A model generated the notes under the pieces. That model was not told where the DNA came from, searched no databases, and saw only the letters and a list, made by a program, of their open reading frames with translations. From NCBI RefSeq assembly GCF_020860705.1, contig NZ_JAJBTT010000047.1, positions 1-41,798 of the forward strand: a stretch of DNA of 41,798 nucleotides. Direction: 5' to 3'. Origin of the DNA: Akkermansia sp. Lineage in GTDB: Bacteria; Verrucomicrobiota; Verrucomicrobiia; Verrucomicrobiales; Akkermansiaceae. Each line of letters starts with the position of its first letter. Within the stretch, counting starts at the first letter, position 1. The position numbers and the translations under genes are program-made. Positions 15,207 to 24,385 of this stretch are shown in pieces.

Positions 15207-15614
15207 TCAACCGACCCAGTTCCAGGTGATGGGAATTTCAATATCGGGATGCAGGCTGTGCTTGACGGGGCAGCTCAGGGCAGCCTGCTCCAGCAGCTTC
15301 CTGTCCGGATGATCGGCGGGAAGGGGCACGGTAATGACCACTTCCAGCTTCCCAATGCGGCGGGGGTCCGCATTCATGTGCTTGCCCACTTCCATCGTCA
15401 TGCCTTCCAGATTGATCCCCTTGCGGGCGGCCACAATGCCCATAATCGTGCTCATGCAGCCGGCCAGCGCCGCGCCCACCAGGTCCGTGGGGGAGAAGGA
15501 CTCTCCCTTTCCGTTATTATCCACGGGAGCATCCGTGGAAACCACAGCCTTGGACGGCTCATGCACCATGGAGCAGTGAAGGCCCCCCTCATACGTCGTT
15601 TTAGTTTTTACCAT
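15207..15614 (-). CDS. OsmC/Ohr-family protein
   Basis: 135 residues starting MVKTKTTYEGGLHCSMVHEPS. The family hallmarks are present: GESFSPTDLVGAALAGCMSTIM, with the first redox Cys near residue 53, and QAALSCPVKHSL with the second Cys near residue 115. OsmC/Ohr proteins are cytosolic thiol peroxidases that reduce organic hydroperoxides using these two cysteines; this one is closest in pattern to the YhfA/OsmC-like branch, in which the peroxidase role is less well established. It is a single-gene unit with its own promoter and terminator. A very close -10 box suggests a leaderless or nearly leaderless mRNA. It is divergent from the DsbD gene, another thiol-redox protein. Confidence 0.88.
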   Translation of the reverse strand: MVKTKTTYEGGLHCSMVHEPSKAVVSTDAPVDNNGKGESFSPTDLVGAALAGCMSTIMGIVAARKGINLEGMTMEVGKHMNADPRRIGKLEVVITVPLPADHPDRKLLEQAALSCPVKHSLHPDIEIPITWNWVG

Positions 15615-15620
15615 GACCGT

Positions 15621-15648
15621 ATTTTATACAAGCCACCCCTCCATGCAA
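15621..15648 (-). promoter_or_regulatory. Putative promoter of the OsmC gene
   Basis: Minus strand TTGCAT (15648-15643), 16 bases, TAAAAT (15626-15621). An overlapping TATAAA (15629-15624) is an alternative -10. Either choice places the transcription start within a few bases of the ATG at 15614. Confidence 0.45.
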
Positions 15649-15695
15649 CACACAAACATTGAATCCTCCCTTTCTTTATGGTACCCGCCTTTGTT

Positions 15696-17999
15696 ATGAG
15701 AAACTTTTTGAAAGCCGCCGCCGTTTCCCTGGGTATTTTTGCCGGGGGAGCCAGTACGGGGGAAGCACAGGATTTCGGAGCCATGAACTTTGACGGTGCA
15801 GGAGATTTTGGAGCTCCCCAGGCTTCCGGAGCCTCCAAGGCTACGGTCTCTTCCTACCATACGGAGCCCTTCGTCATTGTAACGGAGCTGACGCTGCCGG
15901 ACCATTGGCACGTTTACTACAAGAATCCGGGGTCCGTAGGCCTGCCTCTGGAAGCCTCGTTCAAGGAAACGCCCGGCTTCCGCATTGAAGGCCCCTACTG
16001 GCAGGTTCCGGAACTGGGTACCGGGCTGGTGAACTTCTACGGTTACAGCGGAACGGCAAAAATGGCCTTCCGCGTGACTCCGGAAAAGGATGCCCCTGCG
16101 GAAGCCACTTTCACCACCACCATGACGTGGCAAATGTGTGCGGAACAATGCGCCGCGCCGGAAACCAAAAACTTCAACGTCACCCTGAAACGCGGGGACG
16201 GAAAAGCGGCGCCCGACGCGGCGGAACTGGAAAAAGGCCTTGTGGGCCTTTCCACTCCAATGTGGGCGGAAGGCATGCAGGCCAGGATTTCCCAGGAAGG
16301 AAAAAACGTCACCCTGCACCTCAGGACAAACGGACGCCCGATTCCGGAAAATTCCGTCTATTTCTTCTGCAACGAAGGGGAAATCAATCCCACTACTCCC
16401 CAGAGCTTCAAAAAACTGGACGACTCCAATTACGAGCTGTCCATGCAGTACAATGACACCACGGACGGCCTTTACCCCAATAACGTGCCGGACGCGGACA
16501 AGGGAAAGCCGCTGGCCAGCCTTTCCGGCATCCTGCGCGCAGGGAACGAAGGCGTCAGCCTCACGGCGGACAGCCGCCCCTTTTCCGGGGGAGCGCAGGC
16601 AGGAACCCAAACCTCCTCCGCCTCTCCCTCCCCCGATGCCGCGCCCCCGCTGATGGGGCTGGGGGAAATCATGTTTTTCATGTTCATCGGCGGTATCATT
16701 CTCAACGTGATGCCGTGCGTCTTCCCGGTGATAGGCCTCAAGATCATGAGCTTCGTCCAGCTGGGCGGCGGCGAACGGAAAAAAGTGCTGGCGCACTCCC
16801 TGACCTTCGTCCTGGGCATTCTGATCTCCTTCTGGATCATTACGGCTATCCTGATTGCCCTGAAAGCGAACATGTTTGACTGGTCCGCTCCCGCCGGTCC
16901 CGGCATCTTCAGTAGTGATTTCTGGCTGGGCCACGGGGCGGAAGGCGTGGTGAACTGGGCCTTCTGGTTTGAAAACCCCTGGGTGAACTTCTGTCTTCTG
17001 GGGCTGATGCTCGCCATGGGGCTGAGCATGTTCGGCGTCTTTGAAATAGGCGTGAAAGCCACCACCATGGGCAACGACCTCCAGCACAAGAAGGGTTATG
17101 CAGGTTCCTTCTGGTCCGGAGCCCTGGCTACGGTCATTTCCACCCCGTGCAGCGCTCCGTTCCTGGGGCAGGCCATTGGAGCGGCCATGCTCCAGCCGCC
17201 GCTGGGCATCGTGCTCTGCCTGACCATGATGGGCCTCGGGATGTCCCTGCCCTACATCATTCTGGGGGCCTTCCCCGTACTGACCAAATACCTGCCCAAA
17301 CCCGGGGCATGGATGGAATCCTTCAAGCAGGCCATGTCCTTCCTGATGTTCGGCACCGCCGCCTATTTCCTCTGGATTTACATGGCGTTCTTTGACGCGG
17401 ACAACCATCCGCAGGACATTCTGTTCCTGTTCTTCGGCCTGGTGCTGTTCTCCATCGCCTTCTGGGTATACGGCAGATGGTGCCCCATGTACCGCAGCAG
17501 GAAATCCCGCATCACGGGCGGCATCTTCTCCGTGGTGTTCCTGCTGGCGGGCCTGTACTACATGCTGCCCCCGCAGGGAGCCGCCTGGTTCGGCCGCGGC
17601 GGGGATTCCGGAGCTGCGGCTTCCTCCGCGGCGTCTCCCGCGCGCCATGCGGAAGAAAGTGTGTGGACTCCCTGGAGCCCGGAAGCCATGCAGGCCGCCC
17701 TGAATGAAGGCAAGCCCGTTTATGTGGACTTCACGGCCCGGTGGTGCTCCACCTGCCAGGTCAACAAGGCGTCCTACACGGATGAAGTGCTGGCCGCCTT
17801 CAAAAAATACGGCATTGTCATGATGAAAGCGGACAAGACCCGCACGAATCCCGTCATTGACCAGGAACTCAAAAACCTGGGCCGCACGGCAGTTCCCGTC
17901 AACGCCCTGTACCTGCCGGGCAAAAAACCCGTCGTCACCCGGGAACTCCTGTCCCCCTCCTACCTGCTGGAATTCCTGGAAAAGGAAATGACCCGCTGA
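15696..17999 (+). CDS. DsbD/ScsB-type thiol:disulfide interchange protein
   Basis: 767 residues from the ATG at 15696, which gives a standard signal peptide (MRNFLKAAAVSLGIFAGGAS); an in-frame ATG at 15678 adds six residues. The periplasmic N-terminal DsbD-like domain (about 30-300) carries a Cys pair in WQMCAEQCAAPE. About eight membrane spans follow, with the two buried redox cysteines of the family in NVMPCVFPVIGLK and ISTPCSAPFLG. The C-terminal domain (about 650-767) is a thioredoxin fold with VDFTARWCSTC. Such proteins carry electrons from cytosolic thioredoxin across the inner membrane to periplasmic thiol proteins (disulfide isomerases, cytochrome c maturation, peroxide defence). All three Cys pairs needed for relay are present, so it should be functional. 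Confidence 0.9.
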   Translation: MRNFLKAAAVSLGIFAGGASTGEAQDFGAMNFDGAGDFGAPQASGASKATVSSYHTEPFVIVTELTLPDHWHVYYKNPGSVGLPLEASFKETPGFRIEGPYWQVPELGTGLVNFYGYSGTAKMAFRVTPEKDAPAEATFTTTMTWQMCAEQCAAPETKNFNVTLKRGDGKAAPDAAELEKGLVGLSTPMWAEGMQARISQEGKNVTLHLRTNGRPIPENSVYFFCNEGEINPTTPQSFKKLDDSNYELSMQYNDTTDGLYPNNVPDADKGKPLASLSGILRAGNEGVSLTADSRPFSGGAQAGTQTSSASPSPDAAPPLMGLGEIMFFMFIGGIILNVMPCVFPVIGLKIMSFVQLGGGERKKVLAHSLTFVLGILISFWIITAILIALKANMFDWSAPAGPGIFSSDFWLGHGAEGVVNWAFWFENPWVNFCLLGLMLAMGLSMFGVFEIGVKATTMGNDLQHKKGYAGSFWSGALATVISTPCSAPFLGQAIGAAMLQPPLGIVLCLTMMGLGMSLPYIILGAFPVLTKYLPKPGAWMESFKQAMSFLMFGTAAYFLWIYMAFFDADNHPQDILFLFFGLVLFSIAFWVYGRWCPMYRSRKSRITGGIFSVVFLLAGLYYMLPPQGAAWFGRGGDSGAAASSAASPARHAEESVWTPWSPEAMQAALNEGKPVYVDFTARWCSTCQVNKASYTDEVLAAFKKYGIVMMKADKTRTNPVIDQELKNLGRTAVPVNALYLPGKKPVVTRELLSPSYLLEFLEKEMTR

Positions 18000-18048
18000 A
18001 GACGGATCATTCCGCAGGACCCTGCTCTGGCGGAGAAAAAGAAGAACA

Positions 18049-18642
18049 TCACTTCCCCAGCGCCTTCCCCAGCACCTCCAGGGGCTGGGAGGAAAGTTTC
18101 AGCTCCCGCACCAGGAACCGGACGACCAGCAGACTGCCCAGTGCATCATACAGGGCGTCATGCCACTGGCGGCCGGGAAGCAACTCATCCACGGAAGAAG
18201 TCAGGCCCAGGGAATCACACAAAGTGGAAAGGGAATAATCCGGCAGGCCCGGCACGCACATCTTCCCCAGTGCCAGGGTATCCAGCCACGGCCCGAAGCC
18301 GTGCCCTGGAAAACGCCGCAGGAACTTCCTCTCCGTGGCGGGATTGTGACCCACCACTACGGCATCCCCCAGCCGGGAGCGGATAGACGGCCACAGGGAG
18401 GGAAAGGAAGGAGCATCCGCCAGCATCTCCGTAGTAATGCCGTGCACCTGGGACGCGGACCACAGGACAGGCTTGTCCGTGGCAATATAAGACGTCCACA
18501 GCTCCGGCTCCCCTTCCAGGCACAGGCATGCGGCAATGCCTATCTGCACGGGCTGGTCCGTCTCCCCCCGGGCCGCTCCGGCGGATTCAAAATCAATGGC
18601 GGCAAAGCGCAGGCTGCCTATCATGTCTGAGGGCAAAGGCAT
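18049..18642 (-). CDS. DEDDh-type 3'-5' exonuclease coupled to mutS
   Basis: 197 residues from the ATG at 18642, one base after the mutS stop; Met7 (18624) is an alternative start nearer the fold. Exo motifs of DnaQ/RNase T/ExoX-like nucleases are visible: DFE (Asp17, Glu19) in AAIDFES, VHGIT near 67-71, GHNPATERKFL near 98-108, and HDALYD (His161, Asp166) for the final H-x4-D. In the second motif the usual Asp of HNxxFD is replaced by Glu104, a conservative change. Family members remove 3'-terminal nucleotides from DNA or RNA. Being placed directly behind mutS suggests a role in the excision step of mismatch repair, as ExoX has in E. coli, but this is inference from position. Confidence 0.82.
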   Translation of the reverse strand: MPLPSDMIGSLRFAAIDFESAGAARGETDQPVQIGIAACLCLEGEPELWTSYIATDKPVLWSASQVHGITTEMLADAPSFPSLWPSIRSRLGDAVVVGHNPATERKFLRRFPGHGFGPWLDTLALGKMCVPGLPDYSLSTLCDSLGLTSSVDELLPGRQWHDALYDALGSLLVVRFLVRELKLSSQPLEVLGKALGK

Positions 18643-18643
18643 G

Positions 18644-21145
18644 TCAGAACAACTCCAGCTGGGCGTATTCCCCGGTGGGCATGTCGTCATCCATGTCCGT
18701 ATTCTTGGCCCTGGGCTCCGCCAGACGGGCGCGCTCCTTCCTCCGGGGCCTGGTGGAATTCATTTCCAGATGGGACAAAATGGCCTTGGCGCGGTCCACA
18801 ATGACGGCCGGCATGCCCGCCAGACGGGCCACCTGGATGCCGTAGGACTTGTCCGCCGCCCCCTGGACGATCTTGCGCAGAAAGACGATCTCCTCCTTCC
18901 ATTCCCGCACGGCCACATTGTAATTCTGCACGCCTGCCCTGGAACGGGCCAGATCCGTCAGTTCATGGTAATGCGTGGCGAACAGGGTGCGGGACTTCAA
19001 CTCGTCATGCAGGTACTCCGCCACGGCCCACGCGATGGAAAGACCGTCAAACGTGGCGGTCCCGCGCCCGATTTCATCCAGAATAATCAGGGAACGTTCC
19101 GTGGCGTTATTCAGAATCAGGGAAGTCTCGCTCATCTCCACCATGAAGGTGGACTGTCCGCGCGCCAGGTCGTCGCTGGCTCCCACACGGCAGAAAATGC
19201 GGTCCACCAAACCGATGTGGGCGGACTCCGCCGGAACGTAGGCCCCGATCTGGGCCATCAGCGTAATCAGGGCCACCTGGCGGATATAAGTGCTCTTGCC
19301 CGCCATGTTGGGTCCGGTCAGCAGGATCAGGCGGTTTTCCTCCGGTTCCAGAAAAGCGTCATTGGGCACGAATACGTCGCCGGAAACATTCTGTTCAATG
19401 ACGGGGTGACGGCCGTTGACAATCCGCAGAGTCATGGAATTGTCCAGCACGGGGCGGCAGTACTGGTACTGCTGCGCCCCCTCCGCCAGCCCCAGCAGCA
19501 CGTCCAGGTCCGCCATGGCGTCCGCCGTAATCTGGATGCCGTCAATGTGGCGGCCCACTTCCTCCCTCAACAGGAGGAACTGTTCATACTCCACCTGGCG
19601 GGAACGTTCGTCCGCCCCCAGGATCGTATTCTCCATCTGCTTGAGCTCCGGGGTGACAAAGCGTTCCGCATTCACCAGGGTCTGCTTGCGCTGGTAATCG
19701 TCCGGCACCTTGTCGTAATGGGACTTGGTCACCTCGATATAATAGCCGAAGACGTTGTTGAAACGGATTTTCAGGGAATCAATGCCCGTGCGCTTGCGCT
19801 CCTTCTCCTGAAGCCGGGCCAGCCATTCCTTCCCGTCGCGGGAAGCCAGGCGCAATTCATCCAGCCCGGCGTGGTATCCTTCACGGATAATGCCGCCCTC
19901 CTTGATCGTCACGGGCGGTTCATCCACCAGGGCCCGCTGGAGCAGGTCCACCAACTCGTCAAAGCAGCCCATGCGGGAACGGATGCTTTTCAGCATTTCC
20001 CCGCCCCCGGGCAGGGACTCCAGATCATCCCTGAGCGCAGGAATGCGCCCCAGGGAGGAAGCCAGCGCCTGAAGGTCCCGGGCGTTCCCGGCGCCCTGGG
20101 AAATGCGGCCTGTCAGCCGTTCCATGTCCCGGACGTTTTTCAGACTCTCCCGCAGCTTGCTCATCAGGTAGGGTTCCTGCAAAAGAACCGCAATCATCTC
20201 TTGCCGCGCCTGGAGCTTTTCCAGATCGCACAGGGGGTGGAGCAGCCAGTCCCGGAGCTTGCGCGCGCCCATCGGGGTGCTCGTCCTGTCCAGGGTTCCC
20301 AGCAGGGAAAGCTTCACGCCGCCGCGGGAATCCACCAGGTCCAGGTTCCTCTGGCTGGCCTGGTCAATCAACACGGCGTTCTCCGTGGCGCGCACGGAAA
20401 TGCGGCGCAAATGATCCGTCGGACGGCGCAGCTGGTAGCCCAGGTAATGAAGCACCGCGCCGGACGCCCCCAGGGCGGCGGTCATCTCCCCGCAGCCGAA
20501 GCCATCCAGGGAATGCACGCGGAAATGGCTCAGCAGATTGGGAATGGCCGTGGAAGGCAGGAACGTATACCCGTCGTAATAAAGGGTGGGATGAGCTCCG
20601 GGAAAGCAATCCGTCTGCTCGTCGCTGACCAGGAGTTCGGAAGGATTGATGCGGGACAATTCATCCAGAAGCAGGTCCATGTGTTCAAACTGGGCTACGG
20701 AAAATTCCCCCGTGGTATGGTCCACGCATGCCAACCCCAAATGCTTCTTGTCCCTGTACAGGGCCACAATGTAATTGTGGCGGGAGGAATCCAGCAGATT
20801 CATATCCGCCAGGGTTCCGGCGGAAATCACGCGGGTCAACTCCCGCTCCACCAGCTTGCCCGGCTGCGGAACAGTGGTCTGCTCCGCAATCGCCACGCGC
20901 TTGCCGCCCTTCACCAGACGGCCGATGTACCCTTCCGCACTGTGGTGGGGCACCCCGCACATCGGAATGCCGTGGCGCTTGGTCAGCGTCAGCCCCAGAA
21001 TGGCGGACGCCTCCTTGGCGTCCTCAAAAAACATCTCGTAAAAGTCCCCCAGCCGGAAAAACAGCAGGACGTCTTCCGGCAACCCCTTCTTCATGCGAAG
21101 GTACTGGTCCATCATGGGGGTTGCAGTGGGTCCGGAATTACTCAT
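18644..21145 (-). CDS. mutS: DNA mismatch repair protein MutS
   Basis: 833 residues from the ATG at 21145; the frame is open further upstream but the protein proper begins here. The mismatch-binding domain has the Phe-x-Glu motif (GDFYEMF, Phe35 and Glu37), which contacts the mispaired base and defines MutS1. The ATPase domain carries Walker A TGPNMAGKST (610-619), and DEIGRGTATFDG (690-701) with the Walker B acidic pair, followed by ATHYHEL. The C-terminus is a basic linker ending in QLELF (829-833), a match to the sliding-clamp-binding pentapeptide. MutS dimers recognise mismatches and recruit MutL. The stop is one base from the start of an exonuclease gene. No mutL or mutH lies in the window. 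Confidence 0.96.
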   Translation of the reverse strand: MSNSGPTATPMMDQYLRMKKGLPEDVLLFFRLGDFYEMFFEDAKEASAILGLTLTKRHGIPMCGVPHHSAEGYIGRLVKGGKRVAIAEQTTVPQPGKLVERELTRVISAGTLADMNLLDSSRHNYIVALYRDKKHLGLACVDHTTGEFSVAQFEHMDLLLDELSRINPSELLVSDEQTDCFPGAHPTLYYDGYTFLPSTAIPNLLSHFRVHSLDGFGCGEMTAALGASGAVLHYLGYQLRRPTDHLRRISVRATENAVLIDQASQRNLDLVDSRGGVKLSLLGTLDRTSTPMGARKLRDWLLHPLCDLEKLQARQEMIAVLLQEPYLMSKLRESLKNVRDMERLTGRISQGAGNARDLQALASSLGRIPALRDDLESLPGGGEMLKSIRSRMGCFDELVDLLQRALVDEPPVTIKEGGIIREGYHAGLDELRLASRDGKEWLARLQEKERKRTGIDSLKIRFNNVFGYYIEVTKSHYDKVPDDYQRKQTLVNAERFVTPELKQMENTILGADERSRQVEYEQFLLLREEVGRHIDGIQITADAMADLDVLLGLAEGAQQYQYCRPVLDNSMTLRIVNGRHPVIEQNVSGDVFVPNDAFLEPEENRLILLTGPNMAGKSTYIRQVALITLMAQIGAYVPAESAHIGLVDRIFCRVGASDDLARGQSTFMVEMSETSLILNNATERSLIILDEIGRGTATFDGLSIAWAVAEYLHDELKSRTLFATHYHELTDLARSRAGVQNYNVAVREWKEEIVFLRKIVQGAADKSYGIQVARLAGMPAVIVDRAKAILSHLEMNSTRPRRKERARLAEPRAKNTDMDDDMPTGEYAQLELF

Positions 21146-21158
21146 AAATAACGGTGGA

Positions 21159-21187
21159 AGAGTAATCTGATTACGCTCCCAAAGCAA
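21159..21187 (-). promoter_or_regulatory. Putative mutS promoter overlapped by a palindrome
   Basis: Minus strand TTGCTT (21187-21182), 17 bases, TACTCT (21164-21159), about 14 bases before the mutS ATG. The 13-base palindrome GTAATCTGATTAC (21162-21174) overlaps the -10 box. Confidence 0.35.
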
Positions 21188-21230
21188 GATTGGAATCTTG
21201 TTAGAACCGGACCGGGATTCCGTTTCCCGG
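21162..21230. repeat. Three consecutive inverted repeats upstream of mutS
   Basis: In 69 bases there are GTAATC-T-GATTAC (21162-21174), CAAGATT-GG-AATCTTG (21185-21200) and CCGGGA...TCCCGG (21212-21217 with 21225-21230). The first two are perfect. The first overlaps the predicted -10 and the second the predicted -35, as expected for operator sites, though they could also be RNA hairpins from read-through transcription. Confidence 0.5.
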
Positions 21231-21342
21231 AGCAACCATCGTATCTTTCTCTCCCGGCTTGGATGACGTACTCATCATGATCAAAGCCGCAAAAAGGCCA
21301 TTGTCAAGGATCCTGAGTCCATGCAAAAACAACTTTAGAGAC

Positions 21343-21378
21343 AAAAAAAACCGTGCCGCTTGTCGAATAGCGGCACGG
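21343..21378 (-). terminator. Intrinsic terminator of the ftsH-rsfS operon
   Basis: CCGTGCCGCT (21351-21360) and AGCGGCACGG (21369-21378) form a perfect 10-bp stem with an eight-base loop, followed on the minus strand by eight T residues. It lies 24 bases after the rsfS stop. Confidence 0.92.
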
Positions 21379-21402
21379 CGGGAAAACTCGGATGACCAAG
21401 GA

Positions 21403-21753
21403 TCAATATTCCACGAGGGGAGCATCCTTCCACAGGGTGTCCATTCCGTAGAACTCGCGCGTTTCCTGCCCCATGATGTGGACCATGACGTCAATGTAGT
21501 CCACCACGGACCACAGCGCTACGGGCGTATCTTCCACGTAGGTGGGGAGGGCTCCCGCTTTTTCCTGAACGGATTCTTCCAGCTCCCGGATGACGGCGCG
21601 CAGATGGGGGACGGACAAGCCTGTGCACACCACCATGAAATCCGTCAGGGAAGACATGCCGCGCAGGTCATACACCCGCACATTTTCAGCCTTGGCGTCA
21701 TCCGCGGCGCGGGCGCATATCCTGGCCAGTTCCATCGCATCGTTGGCTACCAT
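21403..21753 (-). CDS. rsfS: Ribosomal silencing factor RsfS (Iojap family)
   Basis: 116 residues, the normal size. Diagnostic segments are DLRGMSSLTDFMVVCTGLSVPHLRAV and the C-terminal VALWSVVDYIDVMVHIMGQETREFYGMDTLW, matching the family's SDYFVIATG and WVLLDYGDVVVHVF blocks. RsfS binds ribosomal protein L14 on the large subunit and prevents subunit joining when nutrients are short. It starts 21 bases after the ftsH stop and is followed by a strong terminator, so it is the last gene of an ftsH-rsfS operon. In many bacteria rsfS instead sits beside nadD. The N-terminal MVANDAMELARICARAADDAKAENV is the expected lead helix. Confidence 0.92.
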   Translation of the reverse strand: MVANDAMELARICARAADDAKAENVRVYDLRGMSSLTDFMVVCTGLSVPHLRAVIRELEESVQEKAGALPTYVEDTPVALWSVVDYIDVMVHIMGQETREFYGMDTLWKDAPLVEY

Positions 21754-21774
21754 ATTCGATTCGTTTCTATTGGA

Positions 21775-24219
21775 TTATTTCTTTTCTTCACCTTCCCGGC
21801 CATATTCCTCGACGGGATTGTAGGAGAAAGGGTCCTGTTCCGCGGGGCCTTTATCTTCCTTCGGTTCCGCAGTCTCCTCCGGGTAGTCCTTTTCGGAATC
21901 CTTCTTCACGGGATGGTCGGAATCGCTCTTCCCGGACTGTTCTTCCACCTCGGAAGGCATGGGGGGCGGCGTCACCTTGGCGGGGGGATTTTTCATTTCC
22001 CCGTATTCCAGGATATCCATGACCTGTTCTCCTTCCAGCGTTTCAAATTCCATCAGGGCTTCCGTCAGAATATCCAGCTTGTCCCGGTTTTCCATCAGAA
22101 TGGACATGGCGCGTTCATAGGCGCTGTCCACCAGGAAGCGGACTTCCGAGTCAATCAGTTCCGCCGTGGATTCAGAATAGTTGCGGGAACGCGTGCCCAG
22201 GTCGCGGGCAATGTAAACTTCCCCCTGGTGCTCGCCGTATTCGATCAGCCCCAGTTTTTCGCTCATGCCGAATTCGCACACCATGCGGCGCGCCAGGCTG
22301 GTGGCGCTCTTGATGTCTCCGGTAGCGCCGCTGGTCACGTCACCGAACACGATCTGTTCAGCGCAACGCCCGCCCATCGCTACAACAAGCTGGTCCAGCA
22401 TTTCGGAACGGAGCTGGTGCATCTTGTCGTCCGCCGGAAGCCACATGGTCATGCCCAATGCCCCACCCCGGGGCACGATGGTCACCCGGTGCAGGGGTTC
22501 GCTGTGCGGGGTTTTCAGCAGGCAGATGGCATGGCCGGATTCGTGCACGGCGGTGATGCGGCGACCGCGTTCGTTGATCGCCAGACTGCGGCGCTCACGG
22601 CCCCAGTTGACCTTGTCGCGGGCTTCTTCCAGTTCGGCTTCCGTAATTTCCTTCAGTCCCTTGCGGGCGGCCAGCAGGGCGGCCTCATTGATGAGGTTGG
22701 CCAGCTGGGCGCCGGAGAAGCCGGACGTACCGCGGGCAATCCGCTCAAAACTTACTCCGGGAGCCATTTTCACCTTCTTGGCGTGCACCTGCAGGATTTG
22801 TTCGCGCCCCCGGACGTCCGGAAGGTTCACGACCACCTGCCGGTCAAAACGGCCGGGACGCAGCAGGGCCGGGTCCAGAATGTCCGCGCGGTTGGTGGCT
22901 GCGATCACAATCACGTTAGCGTTGTTTTCAAAACCGTCCATTTCCACCAGCAGGGCGTTCAGCGTCTGCTCACGTTCGTCATTGCCGCCTCCCATGCCGT
23001 AGCCGCGCTGGCGGCCCACGGCGTCAATTTCATCAATGAAAATCAGGCTGGGGGCCGTTCTCTTGGCCTGCTCAAACATGTCGCGCACGCGGCTCGCGCC
23101 CACGCCTACGAACATTTCCACAAAGTCCGAACCGCTGATGGAATAGAAGGAGGCGTTGGATTCCCCGGCAATGGCGCGGGCCAGCAAAGTCTTACCCGTA
23201 CCGGGAGAACCCACCATCAGTACGCCACGGGGAATAGTGGCGCCCAGATCACGGAATTTTTCCGGATTGCGCAGGAATTCCACCAGTTCCCATACTTCTT
23301 CCTTGGCCTCGCTGATGCCGGCCACGTCCTTGAACGTCACCTTGTTCTTATCCGGGGCGATGAGGCGTGCCCGGCTCTTGCCGAAGCTCATGGCCCCCCT
23401 GGCTCCGCCGCTCTGCGCGCGGAACATGAAGAACAGAATCACCAGAATCAGCACGATGGGCAGCAGGTTCAGCAGAATGCCGCCCCAGGAACCGGATTCA
23501 CGCTTGAACTTCGTATCCGGCCCCAGCAGCTGCTTGACGCGGTCACCCTGGAATTCCAGGGTAAAAGGAACTTCCACCCGTTCAAAACGCTGCTTGTCCA
23601 CAGAGGCATCCCCCGTGGCGGCAGGCCAGATGCGGGTGACAATCTGGCCGACCAGCATGTTCTGATTCCCGTCTTCCACCAGAACAAGGCCTTCATTGCC
23701 GCCCGCAATGCGGCCTTCCAAAGCCAGGCGGTTAAATTCGGGCACGGACAGCTTTTGCGCTTCATCAGCAACGATGGAACTATATTTTCCATCCTTGGCC
23801 TGATACGGGTTTTCCACGATCTTATAACCGGAAATTTCATTCAGCAGGGGCTTGTCCCGGTCCGGCAGGGACATGGAATAGGTCAGCACAAAGGGCTTCA
23901 TTTCCACCTTCGGCTGAATATCCTTTTTATACACCAGCGCATGAATGACGCCTTCAGAGCCATTCTCGCTCAGTACCACTTCCACGGGAGCCTTCGGATC
24001 GTTCAGTACCACGCGGCCGGCCTTGTACTGGGCCTCAAAGGATTCCAGGTTTTCCTTGCGGGGCCCCAGGCCAAAGGATTCCGGGGTGAAAAAACCAAAC
24101 GCAAGGACGCCTACAATGAGAAGAACCATGACCCACACGCCCCAGTTGGGGGATTCGGGCTTTCCGGAGCCGGGAAATTTGGGAGGACGGGGGGGACTGG
24201 GAGGCATTCTGTCAGACAT
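21775..24219 (-). CDS. ftsH: ATP-dependent membrane zinc protease FtsH
   Basis: 814 residues. A proline-rich cytosolic leader (1-26) precedes the first membrane span (about 28-46), a long periplasmic region (about 47-245) and a second span (about 247-267). The AAA+ module has Walker A GSPGTGKT (337-344), Walker B IFIDEID (393-399), the pore loop FVG (370-372) and the second-region-of-homology Arg residues in RPGRFDR. The zinc protease site is HESGH (559-563), with the third acidic ligand in [10 protein letters not shown]. FtsH degrades unassembled membrane proteins and selected soluble regulators. The periplasmic domain is more than twice that of E. coli FtsH and the C-terminus ends in an acidic tail with [16 protein letters not shown]. 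Walker A has Ser in place of the usual Pro. Confidence 0.96.
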   Translation of the reverse strand: MSDRMPPSPPRPPKFPGSGKPESPNWGVWVMVLLIVGVLAFGFFTPESFGLGPRKENLESFEAQYKAGRVVLNDPKAPVEVVLSENGSEGVIHALVYKKDIQPKVEMKPFVLTYSMSLPDRDKPLLNEISGYKIVENPYQAKDGKYSSIVADEAQKLSVPEFNRLALEGRIAGGNEGLVLVEDGNQNMLVGQIVTRIWPAATGDASVDKQRFERVEVPFTLEFQGDRVKQLLGPDTKFKRESGSWGGILLNLLPIVLILVILFFMFRAQSGGARGAMSFGKSRARLIAPDKNKVTFKDVAGISEAKEEVWELVEFLRNPEKFRDLGATIPRGVLMVGSPGTGKTLLARAIAGESNASFYSISGSDFVEMFVGVGASRVRDMFEQAKRTAPSLIFIDEIDAVGRQRGYGMGGGNDEREQTLNALLVEMDGFENNANVIVIAATNRADILDPALLRPGRFDRQVVVNLPDVRGREQILQVHAKKVKMAPGVSFERIARGTSGFSGAQLANLINEAALLAARKGLKEITEAELEEARDKVNWGRERRSLAINERGRRITAVHESGHAICLLKTPHSEPLHRVTIVPRGGALGMTMWLPADDKMHQLRSEMLDQLVVAMGGRCAEQIVFGDVTSGATGDIKSATSLARRMVCEFGMSEKLGLIEYGEHQGEVYIARDLGTRSRNYSESTAELIDSEVRFLVDSAYERAMSILMENRDKLDILTEALMEFETLEGEQVMDILEYGEMKNPPAKVTPPPMPSEVEEQSGKSDSDHPVKKDSEKDYPEETAEPKEDKGPAEQDPFSYNPVEEYGREGEEKK

Positions 24220-24385
24220 AATGTGGTTAGCACACAGAAGTTAATGAATCGGGCGGCATGATACGCGAGTCCTTGTAAAATAAAACTTTTTTCCGAGACA
24301 TGCCATACAGTCGGCGCAGGAGGGAAACGAACCGTTCCACCCCGGGAAGCGTCTTCCGGCAATGAGACAATAGACAGTACGGGAA

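Noticed and set aside
18000..18048. Possible terminator between the DsbD and exonuclease genes
   Set aside because: Only a five-base stem (TCCGC/GCGGA) with a long loop and no T-run on the useful side.
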